Source: Protopterus annectens
Taxonomy: Eukaryota > Chordata > Ceratodontiformes > Protopteridae
Direction of reading: 5' to 3'
Assembly: GCF_019279795.1 (NCBI RefSeq)
Contig: NC_056738.1
Location: 474,791,287-474,855,286 of the forward strand
Length of the DNA stretch: 64,000 nt
This document shows positions 1 through 13,140 of this stretch, one piece after another. The notes under the pieces are model-generated. The model was not told where the DNA came from. It did not search any database and saw only the letters and a program-made list of their open reading frames with translations. How positions within the stretch are numbered: the first letter of the stretch is position 1; each line of letters opens with the position of its first letter. The translations under genes and the position numbers were made by a program.

Positions 1-1116
1 GGTTCCACATCTCATGTGGGGAGGTAAATCCAGCAGATATCCTTCCTTTCATACATTAACACTACAATCACACAGCAGCAGAAATAAAGGAAAAGCCTAC
101 TGTTGGTTGACTGCTAATGGCATGATATCAGTTGATGCACTCAGCTATTCTTCCTTAATGTGCATAGTACAACCAAGTCAGAACTTTTGGAGTTAACTAC
201 TTTAAAAAATCCAGACTAATATGACTCTACAAGTCAAATGCTATTATAGATAACAGCACCTGATATACTACACACCTGATAACTTGACAGCAATCATAGC
301 AGTCAAAACAATGCTCACCACATTCACTCTTAACATAGGTATATACCCACACGCATATTATGGATCTAAGGCATTAAATCATATATTCAATGTTCAAAAA
401 CACAATACATCATTCCCAAAATATCAAACCTCAGTTGACTAAAAATAAATGCCCCTGCACCACCTGAAACTTAAATGCAACAACACTGACATTAGACAAT
501 TGTAGGAAAGGGTGAATACCTACCGCTGCTGTATCACAAACTCCCACAGACAAATACCAACATTCTTCTTTTGCCAGTTTATGAGATTTGGAACTCAAAA
601 TCTCATCATCCCTCTCACCTTTTTAGGGAATAAAATCTGGGCAAAGATAAAAATAATGGATGATTAAAATACCCAAAGTCATGGGCTAACAACTTATTGC
701 TCTTATAAACGTACAATTTGCTAAAGTAACACCTGTTCAATGCCCACTTATTTTCTATGTGACATGAAATCTAAACTCAAATGTTTCTCGTTATTTATTT
801 CTGTTGTCTTTATGATCTTTCATTTGAACATTTTGAAAGAAGAAGAACACTGTGGGTATAAAAGCATAACCCCATATTTCCATCCCCAAAAAATCAACCA
901 AAATGCAATGCAAGTTAATAACTATCATATTTCAACAGTTCATATACTAACTCTAAATCACAAACTTTGCATAAGTGCTAAAAGTTGGTATAGTCATGAA
1001 AGTGTCCAAAGATACTGGGAGTGCATATCTACCTTTGTAATTGAAAAATAAGGACTGAAAAGAAAGAAAATCTACTTTATAGATTCTCAGAGCTTTTCCC
1101 TAACCATATGCCTATT
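1..1116. other. AT-rich intergenic or intronic DNA, no gene seen
   Basis: No open frame here resembles a known protein, and no repeat family or structured RNA was recognised. Base composition is the AT-rich type seen in both outer flanks of the window. Confidence 0.5.
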
Positions 1117-3600
1117 TCATGTCCCAAGATGCTCACTCAGCATTCCTTGAGGCATTGGAAAATATAAAGGGCCTACCCAACACCATAATTTTGTGTGATT
1201 TCAACTACCCTGGTATAGACTGAGTGAACTACCAAAGTTCTAACTCCTATGCCCAGCAGTTCATAGAATTTATAAATTCAAATGCCCTTGAACAACTGGT
1301 ATGTTCTCCCACTAGAGGGGACAACATATTGGATTTAGTCATCACAAATATGGGCGCCCATTGTACCACACCCATTATCACTCCCTCTCTGGTCAGATCA
1401 GACCACAAACTGATAACCCTGGACATCCTCACCCCTCCACCTCCCCCAGTCAAAGAAACTATCATAAAAAACCTTTCCAAAACAAACTTCAAACTACTTG
1501 CATCAGAAGTGGAAAGCTTCACTATTCCCCTGCATAAAGATAATGATATCCATGATGCAGAATCCTACACCAAGGCACTTTATATACATCTTCAGGATTG
1601 CATGGACCGTGCTATCCCAAATAAAACCAAGACTCCTTCCTCAAGCAAGAAGAAACCAGTCTGGTGGACCCCGGCCATAAGCAAACTATACAATAAAAGG
1701 AGGAGACATAAAAAAAAGGCCAAATCTCAAGTAGAAATATCATCCCTGATCAGCATTAGTAATAAATTGAGGGCCCTCATCAAGTCAACTAAAGCCAATT
1801 TCGAAAAGAAAGTTGCCAAGGCTAACCATAAGGCCTTCTATGGCTACTTCAAAAACCTAAATGGCAATGCTCAGGTCTGCTCTGAGCTAGTACAAAGTTT
1901 AACAAAATACACTGACCCCACTGACATTGCCAACATCTTGGCTGACAGGTTCAGTGCAAATCCCCCCCCCCACCACCACCACCTACAGGGCCTATTGCTA
2001 TTCCAAGGGATTGTGTAACTCTAATTATTACTGATACGTTGGTTAATAAGGCTCTATCTAAAGCTAAAAACACTGCCTCCATGGGACCAGATGGTGTCCC
2101 AGGCTGTGTCATACACAAGCTCCAAAATGAATTAACCCCGCATCTGAATACCCTGTTCGGTCTCAGCCTCCCAACAGGATATGTGCCCTTAGAATGGCGC
2201 ACAGCAACGGTGGTTCCGCTGCACAAGGGTGGGCCCACAACCGACCCTGGGAACTACAGACCAATAAGCCTGACCAGTCTGATCTGTAAGGCAATGGAGT
2301 GAATCATTATGGAACTCATAAATGGAGAGATTGGGAACCTCCAAACACTTGACCCCACACAGTTTGGCTTTGTCAAGGGCAGATCATGCCTCCTGAACCT
2401 GATGGACTTCTTTGAGACAGTTACACAGGCTATAGATAAGAGAAAGGAGGTACACACGGCTTATCTTGACCTTGCTAAAGCATTTGACACCATTCCCCAT
2501 TCGGGTATTATTGATAAACTCACCAACCTGGGCATAAACCCTTACGTCACAAGATGGATCGCAAACTGGCTCTCAGACAGATCCCACAAAATAAGAGTTG
2601 TGGGATCTATGTCCGAATCCAGACCAGTAACAAGCAGTCTGCCTCAGGGCTCTATCCTGGGGCCCCTCCTGTTTGGCATATACTTCTCAGAAGTACAGGC
2701 AAGCACTAAAGGGCTGTGGCTGATCAAGTTTGCGGACGACTGCAAACTGGGTTCTATAACTGAGTCTCCGGCCGACATGGATATCCTCCAGAAAGGCCTT
2801 AATGAGACTGATGCATGGTGTCAAAGCCATGGTCTCAAGCTAAATACTAAAAAATACATAGTAATCCTTTTTGGAAAAAACAGAGTACTCGCAAACTACT
2901 ACATAGGAGGTAACCCTCTGAAATCTGAAGAAGTAATAAGGGATCTAGGGACCCAAGTAGATAGCTTTCCTTTGATAACCATGTTGCCAAGGTGGTTAGA
3001 AAATCCTTCTATGTGATCAATTGGAATGTACCTGGCTAGGCATCTCCAGCAGCTGGAGAGACCACAGAGGTACATCACTAAGAGGATTACTGGCCTCAAA
3101 CAGTTGCCCTATGCAGCACGATTGAAAAAAACTAAGGCTTTTCTCTGTTGCATACCACCTTCTCAGAGGCGATCGCTGTCTAACATAGAGTCATGTCCAA
3201 CCCAGAACTATTAAACATGCTCCATCTTAGCAAAACCAAATCTACTCGAGCTACATGCTCTAGGGATATAAACCTCAGCATAACAATGAATAGAACATGA
3301 TGGGGGAATAGATTCCCTTCGCAAAGACTTCTCTTGCTATGGAACAAGGTCCCGATCTACATAAGACAGAGCCCCTCACTATCACTCTTCAAGAGGAACC
3401 TTAACGAGTGGATGGGTAACAGAAAGTTCACACCAGGGATCATACCAACAGCTCTACTAGATAGGGGCCAAGGGTACTAACTGCTAGATCAAAGGTCTAG
3501 GGAACTAACCAAAGGGGCGGTTAATACCGCACTATGTGGCTGGGCTAATATATGCCTTCGGGCAGATAGCCCAGTACCTACCTATGAACCTATCATAGGA
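1117..3600 (+). mobile_element. CR1-type LINE, 5'-truncated (copy A)
   Basis: The element begins in the middle of the ORF2 endonuclease domain and runs to the 3' end of the family, where the hairpin ending in AGATAGCCCAG is followed by a decayed octamer tail of the CCTATGAA type. It is one of eight copies or fragments of one CR1-like family in the window, recognised by shared ORF2 protein and shared 3' end. 5' truncation is usual for CR1. No target-site duplication was recognised. It lies head-away from copy B, which starts 350 bases downstream on the other strand. Confidence 0.9.
1123..3480 (+). pseudogene. CR1 ORF2 remnant: endonuclease C-terminus plus reverse transcriptase
   Basis: ORF2 of CR1 LINEs encodes an apurinic-like endonuclease followed by a reverse transcriptase used for target-primed reverse transcription. 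Readable blocks here are the endonuclease piece around DFNYPGID (about 1200-1220) and the SDHK motif near 1400. In the reverse transcriptase they are NYRPISLTSL (about 2250), QFGFVKGRS (about 2360), AYLDLAKAFDT (about 2460, first catalytic Asp), LPQGSILGPLLFGIYF and the FADD active-site box at 2729-2740. The C-terminal thumb-like region runs to a stop at 3478-3480. Several frame changes and stops (for example near 1225, 2015, 2300 and 3016) interrupt it, so it is dead. A C-run at about 1961-1971 accompanies one frame loss. Confidence 0.88.
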
Positions 3601-3951
3601 AAGTGTTTATAACAGCAACTTGTCAATAGCATTTATATTTTGGGTAGTGAAAGCTGAGAAACTTATAGAAATTAGGAGCATCTTGCAAACAGAAGTATAC
3701 TTATATACTTATGACATAATGTCAACTGATTCTGACCACTAGCTCTAACTACAGGCTTGTGCTTCCTGTTTAAAAATTAGTACAGTGTAATTTCAGTTTT
3801 GTATACCTCCAAGATTAAAACCCAAGCCATAGAAAGCTTTGAGAAAGAGCCAAGAGAAAGCAGTAAATACACTACTCTATGAAATGCATAAAACAAGGGA
3901 GAAGGGGGCATCCCAAGTAATGATACTTCATTCTCATAGACCTTCTTCAGT
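3601..3951. other. Spacer between two divergent CR1 copies
   Basis: AT-rich single-copy-looking sequence with no recognisable gene, RNA or repeat. Confidence 0.4.
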
Positions 3952-4068
3952 ACTCATAGGTTCATAGGTTCATAGGTTCATACTAGGCTATCTGCCCGAG
4001 GGCATTTACAAGCCTAGCCCATAGTTTTGTGGCTTACGCCACCCCTTTAGTATGGGGAACTATACCCA

Positions 4069-6834
4069 TTATTTTGCTGTGCCTCTGTTGAGCAGTGACA
4101 CTGAGGTAATCCCTGGGGTATATCTGCGATCTCCCATCCATTGGTCAAGATTTCTCTTGAACAAGGCCAGCGAGGTGCTCTGCCTCACATATACCGGGAT
4201 TTTATTCCACAGCATAGGGAGTCTTTGGGTGATGAATCTATCCCTCCAGCACGTCCTATTAATAGCCGTGTCGAGGTTTAAGTCTCCACGCCCTTGTGGC
4301 TCTGACGGATCTAGATTTTTGAGGTGAAGCATATTCATCAAATCTGGGTTTGACATGGCCTTGTATGTTAGGCAAAGGTCACCTCTGAGCAAGCGTGGCG
4401 ACTGAATAGAGCTGGAGTTCTTTCAGTCGGGCAGCATAGGACAGATGTTTGAGACCCTTTATCCTTTTGGTGAGGAACTTTTGTGGCCTCTCCAGCTGCT
4501 GCAAGTGTCGGGTCAGATACATTCGAATGGGGCATTGTACTCAATCATTGGTCTGATGAGTGATGAGTATAGGAGACTATGACCTCCCTTGATCTAGATG
4601 AGAATCCCTTCATGATAAGGTGGGCAATGTAGAAGGTCTTCCTAACTACTTTAGCTACATGGGTGTCGAATGACAGACTACTATCAACCTGGGTCCCCAG
4701 GTCCCTGATAACTTCTTCTGTACTCAGTGGATTGCCACCTATTTGGTAGCTAGGGGTAACCTTGTTTTTCCCGAAGGGTATGACTATGCATTTTTGGCAT
4801 TTAACTTTAGGCCATGGCTCTGGCACCAGTTATCTGTTTCTGTGAGACCCTTCTGAAGGATATCTGTGTCAGATGTGTTTTCTACTATGGCCCAGTTTGC
4901 AGTCATCTGCAAACTTTGTCAGCCATAACCCTCCTGTGTTTGCTTGTACTTCAGAAAAGTAGATGCCAAACAAGAGTGGGCCCAGGACTGAGCCCTGTGG
5001 TACACCACTTGTGACAGGCTTTGAGTCTGACATGGCGCCAGCAACTCTGACCCTGTGGGTTCTGTCACTCAGCCAGTTTGCAACCCATCTTGTGATGTAT
5101 GGGTTAACATTTAAGCTGATGAGTTTTTCAATGATACCCGAGTGGGGTATTGTATCAAAGGCCTTGAAGATCGAGGTAGGCTGTATGGACTGCCTTTCCC
5201 TCATCAATGGCTTTGGTGACTGTTTCAAAAAGTCAACCAAGTTTAGAAGGCATGATCTGCCTTTGACAAAGCCAAACTGGGATGGATCCAAAGTCTGCAA
5301 ATTCCTATGTCTTTATTTATGAGGTCCATTATGATCCTCTCCATGGCTTTGCAGATAAGGCTTGTCAAGCTAATGGGCGGTAATTTCCAGGGTCGGTGGA
5401 GGCACCGCCTTTGTGAAGTGGGACCACAGTTGCAGTGCGCCACTCCTGGAGTGCGTATCCAGAGGTAAGACTATGATTAAACAGCTGTCCTAGCTGTGGG
5501 TTTAATTCTCGTTGAGTTCGTGGAGCACACAGCCGGGGACACCATCAGGTCCCATGGATGCTGTGTTTTTGCTTTGGAGAGCAGTTCTCACTTGGGCGTT
5601 GGAGATGTTTGGGGGCTGCAATCGCTTGGTATAGATATCTCTCCTTTGGGGAGGGGAGAAGTTTGCACTGAACCTGTCAGCCAGTATGTTGGCAATGTCT
5701 GTAGGATCAGTAATCTTCACATCATTTTGAACTAGTTCTGAGCATATCTGGGAGTTTCCTCCCAGGTTTCTAACATAGCTAAAGAAGGCCTTATGATTGT
5801 CTTTTGAGTCTTTAGCTATTTTTCTCTCAAAATTTGCTTTGGATGATTTTATGAGAGCTCTTAGTTTTTACTTATAGTGATCAAGGGTGTCTTACCTTTT
5901 AAGGATTTTGCTCTATCTTGTAGTAGCTTCCTCCTTTTGTTGTAGAGTTTGTTTATGGCTGGGGTCCACCAGAGTGGACGCTTGCCTTTGGTACAAAGAG
6001 TCTTTGTTTTGCTTGGGATTGCCTTATCCATGCAGTCCTGCAGGTGCTGGTAGAAGGCATTTGTAAGTGATTCAGCGGCTTGAGTACTGTTTTCCGTCGG
6101 CTCGGGAGCCTTAAAGGAGACCACACTAGTCTTTAGAAGTGTGAAGTCGGCTTTAGAAGTTCTTTACTGTGGTCTTTTTATTTCAGGTGGGGTGGGATGA
6201 GGACCTCCAGCGAGTTTAGTTTGTGATCCGGTCTCACCACTGAGGGGTCTACCTTCGGTGTTGAAGATTGTGCTCCCATGTTCGTGATGATGAGATCAAG
6301 TATGTTTTCTCCTCTTGTGGGGATGGTGACTAGTTGTTCCATGGCATTTGAGTTTATGAATTCCAGGAACTTTTGGGCTAGGGTGTTTGGGCTTGAGTAG
6401 TGTTCCCAGTCTATATTAGGGTAATTGAAGTCACCTAGTATGATGGTGTTTGGTGATACATTTATCCCCTCTAGTGTTTTCAGGAAGGCCATGTGAGGTT
6501 CCTGAGTTTGTGAGGGTGGCCTGTAACATGCTACAATTTGCAGAGCAGTCTTGCCTATGGTTAATTGCACCTGGATGGTCTCCGATGCATCGTCGTTGCC
6601 ACCAGTCTTGAGGTGTGGGTGTCTTTGATGAATATGGATACCCCCCTCCTTTCTTGGTATTGTCCGGATTTTGGGCCGGAACGCATGATAAGAGGTAAAA
6701 CCTGATAGTGCTGGGGTGCTCTCAGGAGCCTTGAACCAGGTTTCTGTCACTGCACAGACATCGATGTTCTCCATACTGAGAAGGGCCTCGAGTGCGTGCA
6801 TTTTGAGATTTAGACTTCTGGCATTGAGCAGCAT
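4069..6834 (-). pseudogene. CR1 ORF2 (endonuclease plus reverse transcriptase), frameshifted
   Basis: The endonuclease begins at a Met at 6834 followed by LLNARSLNLKMHALEALL. It shows AVTETWFKAPES (catalytic Glu in TETW), ILGDFNYPNIDWEHYSS and a C-terminal DHK motif near 6220 where the family has SDHK. The reverse transcriptase follows in pieces: GPDGVPGC near 5550, PISLTSLICKAMERII near 5350, QFGFVKGRS near 5270, VPQGSVLGPLLFGIYF near 4960 and FADDCKLG near 4890. The C-terminal region (LERP near 4480 and WMGDRRYTPGI near 4120) ends at a stop at 4069-4071. At least five frame changes separate these blocks, so no full protein can be made, although most residues of the family are still legible. 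Confidence 0.9.
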
Positions 6835-6876
6835 TACCCTTAGTTTTTTTCCTTTTTGTGTTCTAGGGTGGTAGGT

Positions 6877-7187
6877 TTAGAATTTGAGCTTGCCTAAAAA
6901 GGCACTATGGGGTGGCAAGAGCCTTTGCCAATATCCGGAATCCCAGGGTGACAGGTGCAAGCCGTCCCTTGCGAAGCAGCGTGGCTTGTCCAGCATGTCA
7001 TCCCAGGCAGACAGACATTGGATCCCCTTTGAATGACACCAGAGTTTAAGCCAATTGTTAAAGCTGATCATCTTATCTCTGTATTGTGGCATCATTCTTG
7101 GTGAAGGTAGGATACTGCTCAAGGTCAGGGTCATACCTGCCTGGGCTACATAATCAGAGAGCTCCTCATGTATGTGTCTTTTTGCTT
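6877..7187 (-). pseudogene. CR1 ORF1 C-terminal end (SGNH-esterase region), truncated
   Basis: This stretch matches the C-terminal part of the ORF1 of copy D: AGMTLTLSSILPSPRMMP, FNNWLKLWCHSKGIQCLSAW and ARDGLHLSPWDSGYW. The last block carries the Asp and His of the SGNH hydrolase triad (D-x-x-H). The nucleophile block and the preceding zinc-finger region are missing because the insertion is 5'-truncated. It sits 42 bases upstream of the ORF2 Met on the same strand, the arrangement seen in copy D. Confidence 0.85.
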
Positions 7188-7200
7188 AATCCCAGCAGGA

Positions 7201-7437
7201 TGCTGATAAGGTCTTCTGTGGCAGTTTGTATAAATAGTTTTATGGGGTTGTTTCAGATATGAGTGCCCCAGCAAATAAAAAAATATATATTTCTTGTCCA
7301 AAATTCCCAACAGACAAATAATTCTTAGCTCTTAATGATCACCACAGAGGAACACAAAATAAAGCAGCTGTAATTTGTCCAATTTGTCAGACATGGGTAT
7401 GACTGCAGTGTACATTCTTTACTTTTTTTCTGATCTT
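7201..7437. other. AT-rich spacer
   Basis: Nothing recognisable, apart from a possible few bases of very diverged CR1 at its left edge. Confidence 0.4.
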
Positions 7438-7727
7438 CTTCTTCTTTCGGCTTTTCCCGGTTAGTGGTCACCACAGCAGATCACTTGATTGATTGGCAGT
7501 GGAGTTTTACGGAGTTGAGTTGCCAGCCCAGCGCCCAACCTTCCACAGAAGGCCCACACATGCCCACACTCACACCTAGGGCCAATTTAGAGTGTCCAAT
7601 CCACCTACAGAATGTCTTTGGGATGTGGGAGGAAACCAGAGCACCCGGAGGAAACCCACGTGACCACAGGGAGGACATGCAGACTCTGCACAGAAGGCAC
7701 CCCAGCCGAGGATCGACCTTTTGATTT
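7438..7727 (-). mobile_element. V-SINE/DANA-type SINE lacking its tRNA head
   Basis: Read on the minus strand, the element starts at TCGATCCTCGGCTGGG. It continues through the conserved central domain (TCTGCATGTCCTCCC, GTGGGTTTCCTCCGGGTGC, TTTCCTCCCACATCCCAAAG) and ends with CTGTGGTGACC and AAAAGCCGAAAGAAG followed by GAA/AAG repeats. This layout is that of the vertebrate V-SINE/DANA group. The tRNA-related promoter head is absent, so it is 5'-truncated. Its tail matches the tail of the RTE LINE at 59776-60990. The open frames across it are chance. Confidence 0.85.
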
Positions 7728-8059
7728 GCATTGAACTGAAACAGTACATTGCAGAAGAGCAGGCAATGTGTAAAAACAGAATAATAACCATTTCTGAGTC
7801 AGAGAAACTTTAAAGTTCAAAAAACTATACCAACGTCTGGAAAATGACTCAACAGAAGTGCTAACAGATTGCAAGGTAATGCCTGAAAGATAAAGAAGGT
7901 AAGATGACAGCCACCATTTTTAAGGGATGCCAACAACAACCTGCTCCCCAGTCAGCAGCACGTCAAGGGTTGAGTGATGCAAACCCCACAGAAACTGTAC
8001 TGCTGTGTGCACAGCCTACAATGAAAGAAGAAGAATGCACCATACTAAAAGTAGAAAGT
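7728..8059. other. AT-rich spacer, no gene seen
   Basis: No recognisable feature. The A-rich stretch next to the SINE may be remnant target sequence. Confidence 0.35.
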
Positions 8060-8410
8060 GTACTAATGAAAATAATGTCAGGAAAAATGAAGGATCAGAT
8101 GCAGTCACACCAGATATGAGTAAGATGTTGGCCCACTTTGGAGTAATGTCTGCTATTGGTACTCATATATGGAGACAGAGAGAGAGAGAGGGATGTATAT
8201 CCTACTTAATTGGAGAATAATGATTCTAGTACCAGAGTACAAGACCAAAGGGGATATTCAAAAATGCAGGCAGTACAGTGGTATCAAACTCCTGTCACAC
8301 TGCATGAAACTGCTGGAGAAGGTGAATGATAAATGAATATGTAGAATAGTAGGAAAATAAGATGGGACATGAGCAGTTTGATGTTTCCAGCAGAAGGTGG
8401 CCAAGGCAGA
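8060..8410 (+). pseudogene. RTE-type LINE reverse-transcriptase fragment
   Basis: Across two frames the plus strand reads KMKGSDAVTPDMSKML-like sequence, then LVPEYKTKGDIQKCRQYSGIKLLSHCMKLLEKV. The second block aligns with GDVQSCSNYRGLKLISHSMKLWER of the RTE copy at 60804-60995; it is the palm region in which RTE and related LINEs have the NYRPI/NYRGI motif. It is short, frameshifted and interrupted by an AG repeat near 8180. The 3' side runs towards a CA microsatellite. No endonuclease or FADD box is present. The clade call follows from similarity to the better copy in this window. Confidence 0.65.
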
Positions 8411-8425
8411 GGACTGGTGGTCCCT

Positions 8426-10329
<1,904 letters not shown>

Positions 10330-11075
10330 GCCCTTTGTCTGTTAGTGGCCACAGAACAGCCTTACTCCACAAACATAAGCGATCCTGCCTAAAAGATTTT
10401 ACTATTTGGCTTCCATAACAATCCAAGAATTCTCCTTTTTAGAGAATAAGCCTCAAAGAAGACAATGATGTACCTGGGATGGACCTTTCAATCACCTGAA
10501 GGTATCCAGGGTGTGCAATGTGCCCATTCAATTTTTAGTTTATCAGCTTCTACGTCTGTTCATTGAGGGATCATTTATCTTACCAAAATAGGGCAATCTT
10601 TTCCTTCAAAGTATTCTGTGACACCCATTAAGCTCAACTTTCTTCTTCATGCCCAGTCTTCAGATTCCATTAACTGCGATTACAAATAATTCAGGTGAGT
10701 GTCCATTGTATCCAGATAGAATTTATGTTCTAATCTTTCCTCACTTATTTGCTGCAGCATATCTGACTGAAAACTATTGGTCATTACAATTTTTTGTATG
10801 TTTTCTATCATTTTTGAGACATAAGTTTGGATAATATTGTTCATTTCCTTAATTTCTTGCAGTATCATAGTGGGTGAGATTGATTGATAATGGCCAGTTC
10901 ATCCTGCTGAAATGCAGCATGGCTATCACTGTTGGCTCAATATTTGAGGTTCTGGCTGAAAGTGCTGTTGTACATTGGTGGATTACTGATGGTGTCTTCT
11001 CACATTTTTCTTCATTAAAGTTACTAAAAATCAAGTGTGCAGCGACAGTGAACTGATTTCTCCCCCTGCATCCAG
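10330..11075 (-). pseudogene. L1-type ORF1 remnant (coiled coil plus RNA-binding region)
   Basis: L1 ORF1 proteins are trimeric RNA-binding chaperones with a coiled coil, an RRM-like domain and a C-terminal domain. On the minus strand an amphipathic segment (EIKEMNNIIQTYVSKMIENI, then SEERLEHKFYLDTMDTHLN, 10700-10868) is followed in other frames by GVTEYFEGKDCPILV (near 10600). Further on come KIEWAHCTPWIPSGD and KVHPRYIIVFFEAYSLKRRIL (about 10390-10530). That order and the I-E-x-A-H-R-like plus P-R-x-I-I-V blocks are typical of L1/Tx1-like ORF1. Several stops (for example after PSGD) show it is dead. No ORF2 was found next to it. It lies just outside the left end of the giant element. Confidence 0.6.
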
Positions 11076-11234
11076 GAAAAAGAAACACTTGGTTAAATAG
11101 CTGAAGCAGAGAGCAATCTGGGCACAGTGTTTTCTACTGGGTCACTATACCAGATGTCCTTTGCTGTATTATTTTTAATAAACGTTTTAAATCAAATCTA
11201 AAACTATGTAATCACTGTAAAAGTAAAGAACATA

Positions 11235-11274
11235 CCCCGGGATTCATGAAGCTTGGTGCAAGGACGGCGTTAGT
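11235..11274 (+). repeat. Left terminal inverted repeat of the giant element
   Basis: The outer 18 bases match the right end at 17 positions. Weaker similarity continues inward (GCAAGGACGGCGTTAGT against GCAGGAGTAGCGTTGGT at the other end, after a 6-base gap). ATA precedes it. Confidence 0.65.
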
Positions 11275-11702
11275 CTTGGGCCGACCATGCGGCATAGAGA
11301 TGGCACAGCAGCACCACATGCATATTAATGAAGGCGCGCTGCTGCAACGTCAATGTGCAAAGGAAACGTGCGCAAGTGCAGGGGGCATGTCTAAGTGCTG
11401 CACGGAGGTGTGAACATGTCGGCTGCATATGCGCAACCTAAAATGCTGACTAGTACAGCCTGCCTCTAATAATAATCACTCCTGTCAGTGTCCATGGATA
11501 CTGAAATGTATGCAAAGCATACAAGACAGTTTTGTGAACACCAAAATAAAAAGTAAACACAAAGGCACTTAGCTGAATATTGAGTCCCCGTCCCGCGACC
11601 AAATGACATTTAAAACCCCTTGCCCGTATTCCATTATAGTGTTGATTGTTATACCAAGTAGAAGTGAAATGCAGCAAGTTAGCGCACTGCTGCCATTTGC
11701 TA
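11275..11702. other. Left subterminal region of the giant element
   Basis: GC-richer and CpG-containing DNA with repeated TGCGCA/GCATATGC-like words. Similar words (GCGCATATATGC, TTGCGCAA) occur near the right end, as might be expected of subterminal transposase-binding motifs. No gene seen. Confidence 0.4.
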
Positions 11703-12130
11703 AGCCTAGCCCAATGGTTAGGGTTACCACTTGTCCCACATTGTGAGGGGCAGTCCCCTCTGGGCAGTTGTGTCCATACCAAAACCATTATAAATGTTAA
11801 ATGTCCTATAATTATAGGACATAATTATGTCCCATATTTTATGTAATAGTTCCATGCAATACTTATTTCTGTATGTAAAACACCTAAATGTTACAAGAAA
11901 CAGAATAAGCAACTAAACAAAACAGAATAAGCAACTAAACTGCTACAACAATAAGCTATCATTTAGGCATAAAACTAAAGTACTATCCTTTGTACTGACC
12001 GTGGGTATGTGTTGGCCTGTGAAATCTGATGTGTGTCCCAAAAATGTCCCATTTTGGTCATATGAAAAGGTGGCAACCCTACCAATGGTCAGAGCATTCG
12101 CTCAATATCTTCCCATTCATGGTCCAAGTC
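11703..12130 (+). mobile_element. tRNA-derived SINE head interrupted by a hAT-type MITE
   Basis: Removing 11719-12089 (the MITE plus one copy of its duplication) joins TAGCCCAATGGT to CAGAGCATTCGC. This gives a good polymerase III A box of tRNA type, and GGTCCAAGTC about 35 bases further on resembles a B box. It is a SINE-like promoter head, not a tRNA gene, because no cloverleaf is maintained. Confidence 0.55.
11719..12081 (+). mobile_element. hAT-type MITE, copy 1, with perfect 8-base duplication
   Basis: Ends are TAGGGTTACCAC and GGTGGCAACCCTA, an inverted repeat. CCAATGGT is repeated exactly on both sides (11711-11718 and 12082-12089), and an 8-base duplication is characteristic of hAT transposons. 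The interior is non-coding and carries a 22-base internal tandem duplication (AACAGAATAAGCAACTAAAC, twice near 11900-11940), which explains why it is longer than its sisters. Confidence 0.85.
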
Positions 12131-13140
12131 ATCCTTGTCTGGATGGCTCAAAGATGAATGGGTATAAAAGATAAGTATTTGCGTGTACCTATGTGCGTGA
12201 AGTACAGCATGTGGAAGATCAAAAATGCTAGGGTCGTCCTCACAACCATATTGGTACCAGAGATATGTAGTGTATGCAATGTGTTCTGTTGACTGTGCCA
12301 TGGGCCATCAACCAGAGAAGGGATGGATGGTGTGTATGTAATATGGGTGTGGGGGGTGATGGGTAATGTAATAATTCGGCAAGGGGAGACTGGGTCGGAT
12401 GCACAATAGGTGAACTGGAGATGTACGAGGGAGCAGTGGGTGAATCAGAAAGAATACCAAAAAACAAACATTCACATCTGCAATACAACCTGACAGGCCA
12501 TACTGTAGAACACAATCCCACAAACATATGAACATTAAAATGTGCAATACACATGTACAGAAACGTTACCGGCTCACACCCACATAATGGTCTGGCTTGA
12601 ACTGAGCCATCCAACCCCAACACACCTGGATACATAATTGAATACCTATCATCCCCTCCACAGGACCCTCCCCCTTCCTGAACATCCACCAAAACCACCC
12701 ATACTCGTGGGCTGCTAGCTTGGTGCAGCCATATCTGCACATAGTGACCCCTACTCATATCTAGCAGGCAGTCTCAGGATTGCAAACTATTTATCCCTTG
12801 CATGTATAACCCTACATCATTTTTGTAAAGCCAAAAGAATCAAGGTCCCCACAATTTTTGGATATCCCTCATGGGATAAGTATCTGTTCTAAACATTAGA
12901 CTTGGTGTCACGATATGATGTCCAGTCCCATAGACATCTGGACACAAGTTGTATGAGCAGTAGTTGTCCACAACCCTGCTCAGCCTCCAGCCGGTCCTGC
13001 AGAACCTATGACCCAGGATTAAACACCTGACTGTGATGCATGTCTCCCACGTGCATTATTGGGAATATATATATACCTTTCACATTCACATAGTGGCAGT
13101 CGGATATAGGGTGATTAAGGCACTTTAAAGCAGACGTAAG
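12131..13140. other. Non-coding interior of the giant element
   Basis: A 172-codon open frame on the minus strand (12240-12758) is Pro/His/Cys-rich and resembles nothing I know. I do not count it as a gene. No other feature seen. Confidence 0.35.

Larger units (their letters stand above)
3952..7200 (-). mobile_element. CR1-type LINE, 5'-truncated in ORF1 (copy B)
   Basis: On the minus strand this copy runs from the C-terminal part of ORF1 (near 7187) through ORF2 to the family 3' end. The tail at 3955-3992 is a direct repeat of the octamer CATAGGTT read on the plus strand (TATGAACC on the element strand), analogous to the octamer tails of CR1. Similarity to copy D stops at about 7187-7200, which marks the 5' truncation. 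Divergence from copy D is low and both proteins are largely readable. Confidence 0.92.

Noticed and set aside
7464..7874. Several overlapping open frames
   Set aside because: They lie across the SINE at 7438-7727, whose conserved core is non-coding.
12240..12758. 172-codon open frame on the minus strand inside the giant element
   Set aside because: Pro/His/Cys-rich without any recognisable motif or companion exon; kept only as a note.
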